Part shown: positions 32,252 to 41,060 of the stretch, piece after piece
How positions within the stretch are numbered: position 1 is the first letter of the stretch
Layout of the letters: each line of letters opens with the position of its first letter
Origin: JAICXG01 sp036825615
GTDB taxonomy: Bacteria; Verrucomicrobiota; Verrucomicrobiia; Chthoniobacterales; UBA10450
Assembly (NCBI GenBank): GCA_036825615.1
Contig: DAISXY010000004.1
Coordinates: forward strand, 1-64,000
Direction of reading: 5' to 3'
DNA length: 64,000 nucleotides
Notes under the pieces: generated by a model
What the model was told of the DNA's origin: nothing
Seen by the model: the letters and a program-made list of their open reading frames with translations, nothing else
Database searches by the model: none
Position numbers and translations under genes: made by a program

Positions 32252-33418
32252 TTAACGATGTGCCGCGTGCATTAATTCTGCCGCTTCAACGCGGGCCCAG
32301 CGGTCGGCGCCCAATATGGCATCGAGGCTGGGGTTAGCAACGGTTGCGTGGCGGTTCATCACTTCCTCGACCAGTTGCCAGATGCGCGGGAAAGAGATCC
32401 GGTGATCGAGAAAAGCTGAGACACCGATTTCATTGGCCGCGTTCATTACAGCAGGCAGGGTGCCGCCGGTTTCCCCGGCATGACGGGCAAGACTAAGCGC
32501 CGGGAAATCCTCCAGCCGGGGCGGATAAAATTCGAGCCGCGCCAACTTCCCAAAATCGAGCGGCGGGAGCGTGTTCGGCACCCGGTCCGGCCAGGTGACG
32601 GCGTACTGGATCGGGAAACACATGTTCGAATGCGACAGCTGAGCCAGCACGGACCCATCGGTAAACTCAACCATCGAATGGACGATGCTCTGCGGGTGAA
32701 TGACCACTTCGACCCGCGCCATCTCCACTCCGAAAAGCCAGCGCGCCTCGATCATTTCCAAGCCCTTGTTGAAAAGGGTGGCGGAATCGATTGTGATCTT
32801 TCGGCCCATGTTCCATGTCGGATGCTTTAGCGCCTGTTCGGGAGTGATAGCGGCAAATTGATCCCCGGGCGTTTCTCGGAAAGGCCCGCCCGAAGCGGTC
32901 AGGATAATCCGCTTCACCTCGGCAACGCGGCCATCGAGGCATTGAAAGATCGCGTTGTGCTCGCTGTCGACCGGCAAGACGCGCGTTCCCTTGGCTGCCG
33001 CTGCGTTCATCACCGTTTCGCCCGCCATGACAAGGATCTCTTTGCTCGCCACCGCCAGGTCTTTGCCGCTCTCAATCGCAGCCAGGGCCGGACGCAAACC
33101 ACCCGTCCCCACGACCGCGACCAGCACCATGTCCGCGTTCGTTAGGCGCGCGATCTCGATCAAGCCATCCTCACCGGCGAAAATGGTCGGGTGATACTGG
33201 AGATTCGCGCAGAGCTCGCCGAGTCGTTCTTCGTCGACGAGGCAAATCGCTTCCGGCCTGACGAGATTGGCCTGGGCCGCGAGCTTTTTGGCGTTCGACT
33301 TTGCCGCCAGCCCAACAATCTCCATCCGCTCCGGGATGTCGCGGGCCACCTTCAGGGCGCTCTCCCCGATCGAGCCGGTCGCCCCCAGCACCACCACCCG
33401 TTTGCGTTTCATCCTCAT
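32252..33418 (-). CDS. dxr: 1-deoxy-D-xylulose 5-phosphate reductoisomerase
   Basis: Dxr (IspC) converts DXP to MEP with NADPH, the committed step of the non-mevalonate pathway. The 388-residue protein begins with the NADPH motif VVVLGATGSIGESAL. It contains VASKEILVMAGE, LPVDSEHNAIFQCL (metal-binding Asp and Glu), LTASGGPF, HPTWNMGRKITIDSATL and HPQSIVHSMVEFTDGS. With ispG at the end of the same cluster it gives two of the seven MEP-pathway steps. Confidence 0.97.
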   Translation of the reverse strand: MRMKRKRVVVLGATGSIGESALKVARDIPERMEIVGLAAKSNAKKLAAQANLVRPEAICLVDEERLGELCANLQYHPTIFAGEDGLIEIARLTNADMVLVAVVGTGGLRPALAAIESGKDLAVASKEILVMAGETVMNAAAAKGTRVLPVDSEHNAIFQCLDGRVAEVKRIILTASGGPFRETPGDQFAAITPEQALKHPTWNMGRKITIDSATLFNKGLEMIEARWLFGVEMARVEVVIHPQSIVHSMVEFTDGSVLAQLSHSNMCFPIQYAVTWPDRVPNTLPPLDFGKLARLEFYPPRLEDFPALSLARHAGETGGTLPAVMNAANEIGVSAFLDHRISFPRIWQLVEEVMNRHATVANPSLDAILGADRWARVEAAELMHAAHR

Positions 33419-33435
33419 GGATAAGGGGCAAGCCG

Positions 33436-34362
33436 CTACGGCACCCCAATGACCAGCCGCAGATAGAAGAACAACAACGGCGCGGTGAAGAGCAGGCTGT
33501 CAATCAGATCGAGCGCGCCGCCGATTCCGGGCAGCATGTTGCCTGAATCCTTTACCCCGGTGCTGCGCTTGATGATCGATTCGGCCAAGTCTCCGATGAC
33601 GGCGGCAAATCCCAAAAGCAACCCGAGCACCACCGCGTGCGTCCAGTTCAAAACCGAGAGGTGCTCCGGCATGAGCGCATACAATCCCAGGCTGGCGAGA
33701 AGCGAAAACGCCAGCGCCCCAAAGAAACCTTCCCAGGTCTTCTTCGGGCTGATGTGCGGAACGAGCGGATGCCGCCCAATTGCACTGCCGGTGAGATACG
33801 CCCCCATGTCGCTGAATTTCGTGATCGCGATGCAATACAGCACGTAAAATTGACCGGTCACTGCTCCGGTCGCGGTCCGGGGCATGACATAAACAATTTT
33901 GGTGACGAAATTGTAGAGCCACAGGACGTAGAGCAAGCCGAAGAGCGTGTAAGCCATTGTTCGCAGTGGCGCGTCATCCCGCAGCCCGCTAAACATCTGC
34001 CGGGCAAAAACCGTGAGCAGGAAAAAGAGCAGGACCGCCATCTCGTAGTCGTAGGAGCGCGCCGGTCCGTAGACGGAGAAGTAATAGAAGCTGCCCACGA
34101 GCATGGCGGTGCCGCAAATCATTCCCGTGATCTTGAAATTCGGCAGCCCGCGGTTTTCGAGCATCTCGTAAAACTCCCAGAGCGCGAGCAGCCCGACTGC
34201 CCCGATCAAGACGAAAAAGGCCAGCTCATAACCCGAGAAAACGATCACGAGTGCGACGCTCCAGAGCACGACCGTGCTCACGAAGCGCAGGAGGAAAACC
34301 GAGCGTCGCCTCACCGGTTTGGGTTCACTGCGTTCGAGCGTCGCGGACATTCCCAGCATCAT
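33436..34362 (-). CDS. cdsA: Phosphatidate cytidylyltransferase
   Basis: CdsA forms CDP-diacylglycerol from phosphatidate and CTP in the inner membrane. About eight hydrophobic helices are visible. The C-terminal family signature reads GDLAESIIKRSTGVKDSGNM then PGIGGALDLIDSLLF, close to the canonical S-x-x-K-R-x4-K-D motif but with LD in place of the usual DR. The frame is open to a GTG at 34404; ATG 34362 or 34350 is more plausible, and the ribosome site does not settle which. It is the first gene of the cdsA-dxr-rseP-ispG cluster. Confidence 0.88.
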   Translation of the reverse strand: MMLGMSATLERSEPKPVRRRSVFLLRFVSTVVLWSVALVIVFSGYELAFFVLIGAVGLLALWEFYEMLENRGLPNFKITGMICGTAMLVGSFYYFSVYGPARSYDYEMAVLLFFLLTVFARQMFSGLRDDAPLRTMAYTLFGLLYVLWLYNFVTKIVYVMPRTATGAVTGQFYVLYCIAITKFSDMGAYLTGSAIGRHPLVPHISPKKTWEGFFGALAFSLLASLGLYALMPEHLSVLNWTHAVVLGLLLGFAAVIGDLAESIIKRSTGVKDSGNMLPGIGGALDLIDSLLFTAPLLFFYLRLVIGVP

Positions 34363-34412
34363 CCCAATCGCCGCCGCTTTGTCCAACAAATGTCCGCAGC
34401 GCACCCCCTACG

Positions 34413-34550
34413 GTCATCCTGAGCGAAGCGCAGCCCCGAAAGCTTTTGGGGCAGGATCCCGCGGAATGACGAAAGGACTCCCGTGGCCGCACGGACGAAA
34501 TCATCGCCTTTCGTTATGCCACGGGATCCCTCGACTGCGCTCGGGATGAC
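34413..34550. repeat. Inverted-repeat element A, copy 4 (intergenic)
   Basis: It begins GTCATCCTGAGCGAAGCGCA and ends GGGATCCCTCGACTGCGCTC then GGGATGAC. It separates cdsA from the 3' end of glgA, so it lies between a stop codon and the next promoter or leader. Confidence 0.85.
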
Positions 34551-34551
34551 A

Positions 34552-36000
34552 TCAGGCGGCCGCGGCCGAGTATGCAACCAATTCGCCGTAGAGTCGCTCG
34601 TAGCTTTCCGCGGCCAATTGCCAACTGAAGTCGCGCGCGATTGCCCGCTCCATCAGCCGACTCCATTCATCGCGATCATGGAAAATTTCTTTGGCTCGCT
34701 TGATTGCATCCCAGAGCGCTTCGCTTCCGTACTCGTAAAAGAGGAAGCCGTAACCGCTGTTCGTCGCCGGATCGTAGTCCGCGATGATCTGCTCGATCCC
34801 GCGAGTCCCGCGAGCGATCGGAATGACGCCGTACTTGAGGCTGTGCATCGCGCTGAAACCGCCCGGCTCCACCCGGGAAGGGATGAGTGCGATATCGCTT
34901 CCGCCTTCGATCAGGTGCGCCAGTTTCTCGTCGTAGTCGTGGACATAGGCGAGGCGGTCAGCGTAGCGGCGGGCGGCAATTGCGAGGCCGGTCTCGTAGG
35001 CTGCGTCTCCTTTGCCCAGGATAACGAGGCGAACGTCATCGGCCAGCAGCCGATCAAGAACCGGCATGAGAATATCGAATCCTTTTGCCACCACCGTGCG
35101 CGTGACCATGCCGAAGACCGGGCCTCGCGGCGCGGGTGCGAGTTTGAGCTGGTCGAGAAGAGCGTTGCGCGAGACGGCTTTCAGTTCGAGATGGCCGGCG
35201 TCGTAGCGCGCGGGCAGGAATTTGTCCGTCGTTGGATTCCAGCGTTTGTAATCGGCGCCGCCAAGAATACCGACGAGCTTGTGCGCGTGTTCGCGCAGGA
35301 CCACGTCGAGCCCTTCGCCGAAGGCCGGCGTCTGGATTTCCTGCGCGTAGGTTTGGCTCGAAACGACGACGCGATTGGCGAAAAGGATGCCCCCTTTGAG
35401 GAGGTTGAGCCGGCCGAAAAACTCGACGCCGCTCGGCTCGAAATAACGACCGGGCAGATTCGTTAGGGCAAAATCCCAACTGTCGAAACTCCCCTGCTCG
35501 GCGAGGTGATGGATCGACAACACAGTCGGGAAAGGCAGACCCTGGTGGCTGACGAGCACGGGAACAAGGGCGGCGGGCCAGTCATGGCAATGGAGGATTT
35601 CCGGAGTCGGATTCATCCGGCGCGCGACTTCGACCGCAGCTTTGCTGAAGAAGATGAAGCGGGCTGCGTTATCGGAATAAGATTGGCCGCGTTCCTGATA
35701 GACGCCGGCTCGATCATAAAGCTCGTCGCAGCGGACGAAGAAGATTTGCAGGTTTTCCGCCGTCCGGCCTTCGAGCAGGTCGGCGGAAAGGATTCTCTCG
35801 CCTAACGAAACCTGAAGGCTGACGTGGAGCGGTTTGGTTTTGATCTTCTTGTTCTCGCGAATCTCGCGATAGAAGGGCATCGCGAGCGCGATCTCGTGAC
35901 CGCGCGCCTTCAGTTCGCGCGGCAGCGCGACGAGGATATCGGCGAGCGCACCGGAGCGGGCGAGCGGCCAGCCTTCGCTGCTGATCATAAGGATTTTCAT
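34552..36000 (-). CDS. glgA: Glycogen synthase (GT5), divergent
   Basis: GlgA transfers glucose from ADP-glucose to growing alpha-1,4-glucan. The 482-residue protein has the GT5 start MKILMISSEGWPLARSGALA, then LPRELKARGHEIALAMPFY, HCHDWPAALVP and GVIPIARGTRGIEQI. The ADP-glucose loop normally K-x-G-G here reads R-S-G-A, and the second-domain motif normally EPCGL reads VEPGGFSAM. The overall fold is clear, but the nucleotide-sugar preference could differ. The 3' end abuts repeat element A copy 4. Confidence 0.88.
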   Translation of the reverse strand: MKILMISSEGWPLARSGALADILVALPRELKARGHEIALAMPFYREIRENKKIKTKPLHVSLQVSLGERILSADLLEGRTAENLQIFFVRCDELYDRAGVYQERGQSYSDNAARFIFFSKAAVEVARRMNPTPEILHCHDWPAALVPVLVSHQGLPFPTVLSIHHLAEQGSFDSWDFALTNLPGRYFEPSGVEFFGRLNLLKGGILFANRVVVSSQTYAQEIQTPAFGEGLDVVLREHAHKLVGILGGADYKRWNPTTDKFLPARYDAGHLELKAVSRNALLDQLKLAPAPRGPVFGMVTRTVVAKGFDILMPVLDRLLADDVRLVILGKGDAAYETGLAIAARRYADRLAYVHDYDEKLAHLIEGGSDIALIPSRVEPGGFSAMHSLKYGVIPIARGTRGIEQIIADYDPATNSGYGFLFYEYGSEALWDAIKRAKEIFHDRDEWSRLMERAIARDFSWQLAAESYERLYGELVAYSAAAA

Positions 36001-36025
36001 TTCCTCAATCGAGAACCGCTACAGC

Positions 36026-36048
36026 GTGGATCGTGAATCGGGAATGGT
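36026..36048. repeat. Heptamer repeat between glgA and the hybrid kinase
   Basis: GTGGATCGTGAATCGGGAATGG is a short degenerate member of the (TGAATCG)n family, placed in the 87-base gap between the kinase stop and the glgA start. Confidence 0.6.
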
Positions 36049-36087
36049 CGAACCGGAATTCGCTCGATCGCGAGAGGTGGCCCAACT

Positions 36088-37944
36088 TCAGGGTGCACGA
36101 ATGAGCCTGGCGATGACGGCGCAGAGTTGCGAAATGTCGAGCGGCTTCGGCAGGTGCGCCTGGAAGCCGCAGTTCAAAGCGTGGTCCCGGTCTTCGGCGC
36201 GGGCGTAGGCGGTGAGCGCAACCGCCGGGATACGGCCCCCGCGGCTCAGCGGCAAGGCGCGCAGTTTGCGCACAAAGCCGAACCCATCCTCGTTAGGCAT
36301 ACCGATGTCGCTGATGATCAGGTCGGGCCGATTGCTTTCGAGGAGCGCGAACGCGGCCGGCGAGGATTCCGCGGTCAGAACAGTGGCGCCGCATTTCACA
36401 AGGAGACGCTGGATGAGATCGAGCGCGTCAGCTTCGTCATCGATCACCAGAATCGTCAACCCGCGTAGTCTCCCGGTCGCCGGCTCGCGTTCGAACGAGG
36501 CCGAAAAAGTGGAATCGCCTTGTTCGCCTTCGTGCACCGGAAGCAAGGGAAGCCGGCAAACGAAAGTTGCGCCTTGTCCTTTGCCCTCGCTTTGCGCTTC
36601 GACCGTGCCGCCGTGCAACTCGATCAGATGCCGGACGATTGCGAGGCCGAGGCCAAGGCCGCCGTGTCGCCGTGTGATGGTTCCATCCGCCTGCCGAAAG
36701 CGGTCGAAAACGTAGGGGAGAAATTCCTGCTCGACCCCAATGCCGCTGTCGTGAACCGCGATTTCCAGTTGCGAATCGAGGCACGAAAGGCGCACCTCGA
36801 CCTGACCACCGGCAGGTGTGAATTTGATCGCGTTCGAGAGCAGGTTCCAGATCACCTGCTGGAGCCGCGCCGGGTCGCCGGAGATCGCGTTAATCCCGGG
36901 CTCGATCTTTTTCTCGATCGCGATCCGCTTCGCGCCGGCGGCGGGGCGGACCGCCTCGATCGCGGCATCGACGAAGGCGACCGGATCGAGAGTTTGCATC
37001 GCAAGACGGATCTTGCCGGTGATGATGCGCGACATATCGAGCAGGTCCTCGACGAGCTGGCCTTGCGCGCGGGCGTTGCGCTCGATGATCTCGAGCCCCT
37101 GGGCGCGCTCGGCTTCGCTCACTTCTTCGGTGCGCAAGAGGTGGGTCCAGCCGAGCACGGCCGTGAGCGGGGTGCGCAATTCATGGGAAAGGGTGGCGAG
37201 AAATTCGTCCTTCAAGCGATTGGCTTCCTCGGCATGCCGGCGTGCCGCCTGTTCGCGAACCAGCATCGCGGCGCGTTCCTTTTCCGCCCGGGTCCGTTCG
37301 GCGACTTCCAACTGCAATTCGGCGTTGGCCCGGGCCAGCTCGGCGGTGCGTTCCTCGACCCGCACTTCCAATTCGTCGCGCGCGAGGCGCAGCGATTGCT
37401 CGGCCTGCTTCAGTTCTGTAATGTCAAAAGCGACCCCGTGGATGAACCACGGACGGCCATCCTCGCGGCGAACCATCTGCGCTTCGCATTGCAGCCAGAC
37501 GATGTGACCGTCACGCGCCAGCACCCGGAAGAGTGAGCGGAGCGGCCGGCCGGAGAGGACCATCTGGGCCGCTTCGATGCTCCAGCGTTCTTTGTCGTCG
37601 GGATGAATCTGGTGATACCAGCGGACCGGATCGTTCAGCCATTCCTCCTGGGTGAAGCCGAGAATGCGCTCGATCTGTGGACTCACATAAGCCTCGCTCA
37701 TCCCCTTTTCGATGAAGGCGAGAAAGACGACCGCCGGGATTTGTTCGACGAGAATGCGGTAGCGGGCTTCGAGGTACGGGGCGACGTCGGTCTCGGTCTT
37801 TACATCGGGGCTCTCGCCGGGAGATGCTGGTTTCGCGGCTGGGCTTTGGGAAAGGAAGATGCTGGCCAGCGAGGTGAGAATGTTCTCGGCTTCAGTCAGC
37901 GAGACCCCGGGCGTGGAGAAACTCGAGCCGCCATTTCCTTTCAC
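36088..37944 (-). CDS. PAS hybrid sensor histidine kinase with receiver domain
   Basis: This 618-residue soluble signalling protein has no membrane helix. A low-complexity head (1-60) is followed by a PAS domain (about 65-185, ending DITELKQAE) and a coiled-coil linker rich in Glu/Arg/Ala (190-245). The HisKA domain has the phospho-acceptor in ATLSHELRTPLTAVLGW (about 253). The ATPase domain has NLLSNAIKFTP, DSGIGVEQEF and GGLGLGLAIV. A C-terminal receiver (about 495-615) has ILVIDDEAD and the phospho-Asp in LIISDIGMPNEDG. Its ATG overlaps the stop of the hydrogenase small subunit gene as ATGA, so the two are translationally coupled. That context suggests a redox or hydrogen-related input to the PAS domain, which is inference. 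Confidence 0.92.
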   Translation of the reverse strand: MKGNGGSSFSTPGVSLTEAENILTSLASIFLSQSPAAKPASPGESPDVKTETDVAPYLEARYRILVEQIPAVVFLAFIEKGMSEAYVSPQIERILGFTQEEWLNDPVRWYHQIHPDDKERWSIEAAQMVLSGRPLRSLFRVLARDGHIVWLQCEAQMVRREDGRPWFIHGVAFDITELKQAEQSLRLARDELEVRVEERTAELARANAELQLEVAERTRAEKERAAMLVREQAARRHAEEANRLKDEFLATLSHELRTPLTAVLGWTHLLRTEEVSEAERAQGLEIIERNARAQGQLVEDLLDMSRIITGKIRLAMQTLDPVAFVDAAIEAVRPAAGAKRIAIEKKIEPGINAISGDPARLQQVIWNLLSNAIKFTPAGGQVEVRLSCLDSQLEIAVHDSGIGVEQEFLPYVFDRFRQADGTITRRHGGLGLGLAIVRHLIELHGGTVEAQSEGKGQGATFVCRLPLLPVHEGEQGDSTFSASFEREPATGRLRGLTILVIDDEADALDLIQRLLVKCGATVLTAESSPAAFALLESNRPDLIISDIGMPNEDGFGFVRKLRALPLSRGGRIPAVALTAYARAEDRDHALNCGFQAHLPKPLDISQLCAVIARLIRAP

Positions 37945-39041
37945 ACAATATCCTCCGTCGGCGCGGCCGAGCGAGTTGCGATTGCCTCACTCGCGTTCCA
38001 CCCGGCATTGTCCCCGCTCGTCAGGTGTGCGCCCCGTTTTCGCCATTCGGGTTCTTTATTCAGCGACGCCTGGGTAAAGCGGCGCAAGGCGGTGATCGCT
38101 TTGCCGTAAGTCATGACCGCGGCCGAGGACAAGAGCGACCCCGGCGGCTGGTCCATGAAGGGCATGAACTTGTCAGGGAATCCCGGCATGGTGCAGCCAA
38201 TGCAGATGCCGCCGACGCTCGGGCAACCGCCGACACCCGAGATCCAGCCGCGCTTCCCGACATTGCATTGCACAACCGGACCCCAGCAGCCCAGCTTCAC
38301 GATGCAGGTTTGCTCGCCGTAGCGCTCGGCAAATTGCCCCTGCTCGTAATACCCGCCGCGATCGCAGCCTTCGTGCACGGTTTGGCCAAAGAGCCAGGTC
38401 GGGCGGAGCGCTTCATCGAGGGGGATCATCGGCGCGAGCCCGGCCGATTGATAAAGGAGATAAAGCAGCGTTTCAGTAAAGTTGTCCGGCAAGACCGGGC
38501 AACCCGGGACACAAACGATCGGAATGCCCGCGGGCGATTTCCAATCCCAGCCGAGGTAATCGGCCAGACCCATGGCCCCGGTCGGATTGCCTTGCATGGC
38601 ATGAATGCCGCCGTAGGTCGCGCAAGTGCCGGCTGCAATCACGGCCCAGGCCTTGGGCGCGAGCCGGTCGATCCAGTCGCAGGTCAGGATTGGCTGGCCC
38701 GTTTTCGGATCGGTACCGAACCCGGCCCAGTAACCTTCGGCTTTGATCTGCTCGTTAGGTATCGATCCTTCGATGACAAGGATGAACCGCTCGAGTTCGC
38801 CCGCGGCCGCGCGATGAAAAGTGGCCATGAATTCATCGCCGGTTTCGTAAGCGAGAAACGGGTTGTGGAGTTTGATCCGGGGGACAGCGGCGATCGTTCC
38901 GTCGATTAAATCCTCCAGGGTCGGCTGGGTCGCGGCCGTCATCGCGATCGTATCTCCATCGCAGCCGAGGCCGGCCGTAATCCAGAGGAGGTCGATTACA
39001 GCAGCATGATTCGAGCTCGAGGTCAGGTGGCTTGGTGACAC
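37941..39041 (-). CDS. NiFe hydrogenase small subunit, group 1h/5 type, without large subunit nearby
   Basis: This 366-residue protein contains the full set of iron-sulfur ligands of a NiFe hydrogenase small subunit. The proximal cluster motif is LLWITAGLGCDGDTIAMTAA, with Cys-x-x-Asp in place of the usual Cys-x-x-Cys. The Asp-coordinated cluster is known for the oxygen-tolerant, high-affinity group 1h (formerly group 5) enzymes. Further ligands lie in AAGTCATYGGI, VCVPGCPVLPDNF, TVHEGCDRGG, CIVKLGCWGP and GGCPSVGGICIGCTMPGFPDKF. No Tat signal is present, as usual for this group. The gene for the catalytic large subunit, normally adjacent, is absent; the neighbours are cca and a PAS histidine kinase. 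Either the large subunit is elsewhere or this protein has an electron-transfer or sensory role with the kinase. Confidence 0.9.
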   Translation of the reverse strand: MSPSHLTSSSNHAAVIDLLWITAGLGCDGDTIAMTAATQPTLEDLIDGTIAAVPRIKLHNPFLAYETGDEFMATFHRAAAGELERFILVIEGSIPNEQIKAEGYWAGFGTDPKTGQPILTCDWIDRLAPKAWAVIAAGTCATYGGIHAMQGNPTGAMGLADYLGWDWKSPAGIPIVCVPGCPVLPDNFTETLLYLLYQSAGLAPMIPLDEALRPTWLFGQTVHEGCDRGGYYEQGQFAERYGEQTCIVKLGCWGPVVQCNVGKRGWISGVGGCPSVGGICIGCTMPGFPDKFMPFMDQPPGSLLSSAAVMTYGKAITALRRFTQASLNKEPEWRKRGAHLTSGDNAGWNASEAIATRSAAPTEDIV

Positions 39042-39063
39042 GGGCGCTAGCAGTCGGGCAGCT

Positions 39064-40377
39064 TCAGTGGTTCACACCATATTCGTGTTTCACCCACTCA
39101 AGGGCCTCCTCGCGATTGCGCAAGTTTCCTTCCAACTGTCGGGTCTCGACCGCCTCGAGAATCTGGCCAAAGATCGGGCCCGGTTTTAATCCGATCGCAA
39201 TCAGATCATCGCCCCGGACGAGCGGCGGCGGAATAATCGGCTCGTTGGCAAATTCCTCCTGTTTGCGGACGAGGTAATCGTAATTGTCGAGCATGCCGTG
39301 ACTGCCGAGGCAATCGACCCGGTGCAGCTCCAGTTCGTCGCGAAAATGCGGGCGGGCCATGAATCGTTTCAGGCGCGAGATGCGCATGTTCGGCGCGTCC
39401 TTGAAAACCATGTGTTGCTCGACCATCTCGACCGTCGCCTCCGTTTCCGCGCGCGAAAAACGGAGCCGGTGCATAAGCGCTTCGGTCATGGCCGCTCCAA
39501 CCTTGTCGTGTCCGCTGAAACGAATCCGGCCCGTTTCGTCCACGGTCGCGGTCGACGGTTTCCCGATGTCATGAAAGAGCACGCTGAGGACGAGCGGGAG
39601 GGAGACGTCGTTAGGCAAAAGCGAAAGCATGAGCCGGGTGTGCTGGAAGACGTCGCCTTCGGGATGAAACTGGGGCGGCTGCTCGCACCCCTTGAGCGCG
39701 TCGAGTTCGGGCAGGACGGCTTTCATCAAGCCGCTCGCGTCGAGCAAATCCCAGCCGCGCACCCGCTGCGGCGAGAGAAAGATGCGGACCAGTTCATCCC
39801 GGATCCGTTCGGCGCTGATTTGGTTGATGCTTTCGGCCGACTCGAGAATTGCCGCCCAGGTCTTTGACTCGATTCCAAACTCCAGCACGGTGGCAAAACG
39901 AATCGCGCGCAGAAGCCGAAGCCGGTCCTCGGCGAAGCGTTGCGCCGGCTCGCCAATTGCCCTGACAAGTCGGGCAGCGAGATCCTCGCGGCCGCCGACG
40001 AAATCGATCACCTCATCGTTAGGCGGATCATAGAACATCCCGTTGATCGTGAAATCGCGACGCCGGGCGTCCTCTTCCGGCGAGGAAAAATTTACCGCCA
40101 CCGGATGCCGCCCGTCGAGGTAGGCGCCATCGGAACGGAAGGTCGCGACCTCGAATTGAAAATCATTTTCCAAAACCACGATGACCCCGAAATGGGCGCC
40201 GACGGCGTAGGTCCGACGGAAGATTTTCTGGACCTCTTCCGGCCGGGCGTCGGTTGCGATGTCGACATCCTTGGGTGGCAGCCCGCGGACGAGATCACGC
40301 ACACAACCGCCCGCCCAATAGGCGATGTGGCCGGCGCCGTGCAGACGCTCGACGAGTGAGCGCGCGGTCGCGAGCAT
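39064..40377 (-). CDS. cca: CCA tRNA nucleotidyltransferase / poly(A) polymerase family with HD domain
   Basis: This enzyme adds or repairs the 3'-CCA of tRNAs; some family members are poly(A) polymerases. The 437-residue protein has the class II nucleotidyltransferase motif AYWAGGCVRDLVRGLPPKDVDIATDARP, with catalytic Asp-x-Asp near residue 40. It then has RRRDFTINGMFYD, the RNA-binding helices IRFATVLEFGIE and AERIRDEL, and an HD-type domain (VLFHDIGKPSTATVD). The frame is open further upstream, but those codons run into a repeat element; ATG 40377 (MLATARSLVERLHGAGHIAY) matches the family. Confidence 0.93.
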   Translation of the reverse strand: MLATARSLVERLHGAGHIAYWAGGCVRDLVRGLPPKDVDIATDARPEEVQKIFRRTYAVGAHFGVIVVLENDFQFEVATFRSDGAYLDGRHPVAVNFSSPEEDARRRDFTINGMFYDPPNDEVIDFVGGREDLAARLVRAIGEPAQRFAEDRLRLLRAIRFATVLEFGIESKTWAAILESAESINQISAERIRDELVRIFLSPQRVRGWDLLDASGLMKAVLPELDALKGCEQPPQFHPEGDVFQHTRLMLSLLPNDVSLPLVLSVLFHDIGKPSTATVDETGRIRFSGHDKVGAAMTEALMHRLRFSRAETEATVEMVEQHMVFKDAPNMRISRLKRFMARPHFRDELELHRVDCLGSHGMLDNYDYLVRKQEEFANEPIIPPPLVRGDDLIAIGLKPGPIFGQILEAVETRQLEGNLRNREEALEWVKHEYGVNH

Positions 40378-40435
40378 TGGGTTCGACAAATCCACCGGCC
40401 TAACGTCGTCGCTTGGGCGCGACTGTCGAGCGGCT

Positions 40436-40586
40436 GGGTCAGCGCACACGTCTCGTGTGCTGGTCGCGGTGTTCCACCGCGACGAACTTTCCTGTAAACG
40501 AAATCCCCACCTGACGATCACACCCAGGAAAAGTTCGCGACGGTGGGACACCGTCGCCAGCCCCGAACGCATTCGTGGCGCTACCC
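40436..40586. repeat. Inverted-repeat element B, copy 2 (cca-lspA gap)
   Basis: It begins GGGTCAGCGC and ends GGCGCTACCC. Its internal hairpins are TCGCGGTGTTCCACCGCGA and CGACGGTGGGACACCGTCG. The arms ACGAACTTTCCT and AGGAAAAGTTCG are mirrored. It is the sister of the element at 21616-21767 (151 versus 152 bp). Its last bases overlap the lspA stop codon. Confidence 0.85.
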
Positions 40587-41060
40587 GGAGCTTTCGGCTA
40601 CGCGACGGGAATCGCGGAAGGAGTAAACCATGAAGCAGACAACCGCGATGCAGATGCAGGAATCGGCGACATTGAACGCCGGCCACGGATCGGCGAATGG
40701 GACGTGCAGGTTAAAAAGGAGGAAATCAATTACGTGGCCGTGCAGGAGGCGATCGGTCAGGTTGCCAAGGATGCCGGCGATGAGGAGCCCAAGCGCGACC
40801 CGGCGCCACGGATCAGGGTGTTCCCGCCTAACGAGAAGCAGCGTAGCGACAACAAGCGCGATAACGGAGAGCGCGATAAAGAAGCCGTTGTTGTTGCGGA
40901 AGGAACCAAAGGCCGCGCCCGTGTTCGTCACATGCACGATCGAGAAGAACTCCGGGATGATTTTGCGCGGCTCGAGCGGATCGACAAACGAGAGGATGAG
41001 GTACTTCGTCAGCTGATCGAGCGCGTAGAGCGGGAGGGTGAGAAAGAGAAAAATTCTCAC
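40581..41060 (-). CDS. lspA: Lipoprotein signal peptidase (signal peptidase II)
   Basis: LspA is the membrane aspartyl protease that cleaves prolipoproteins after lipidation. The 159-residue protein has four membrane helices and the conserved motifs ALDQLTKYL, VTNTGAAFGSF, GILGNLTDRLLHGHVIDFL (first catalytic Asp region) and PAFNVADSCICIAV (second catalytic Asp). GTG at 41060 overlaps the ileS stop as GTGA, and the longer upstream start at 41156 is inside ileS. The lipobox-bearing GH26-like protein at 53-54 kb is one likely substrate. Confidence 0.94.
   Translation of the reverse strand: MRIFLFLTLPLYALDQLTKYLILSFVDPLEPRKIIPEFFSIVHVTNTGAAFGSFRNNNGFFIALSVIALVVATLLLVRREHPDPWRRVALGLLIAGILGNLTDRLLHGHVIDFLLFNLHVPFADPWPAFNVADSCICIAVVCFMVYSFRDSRRVAESSG

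Noticed and set aside
40378..40686. Longer N-terminus for cca
   Set aside because: The extension runs through repeat element B and part of lspA and does not resemble the family; ATG 40377 gives the normal length.
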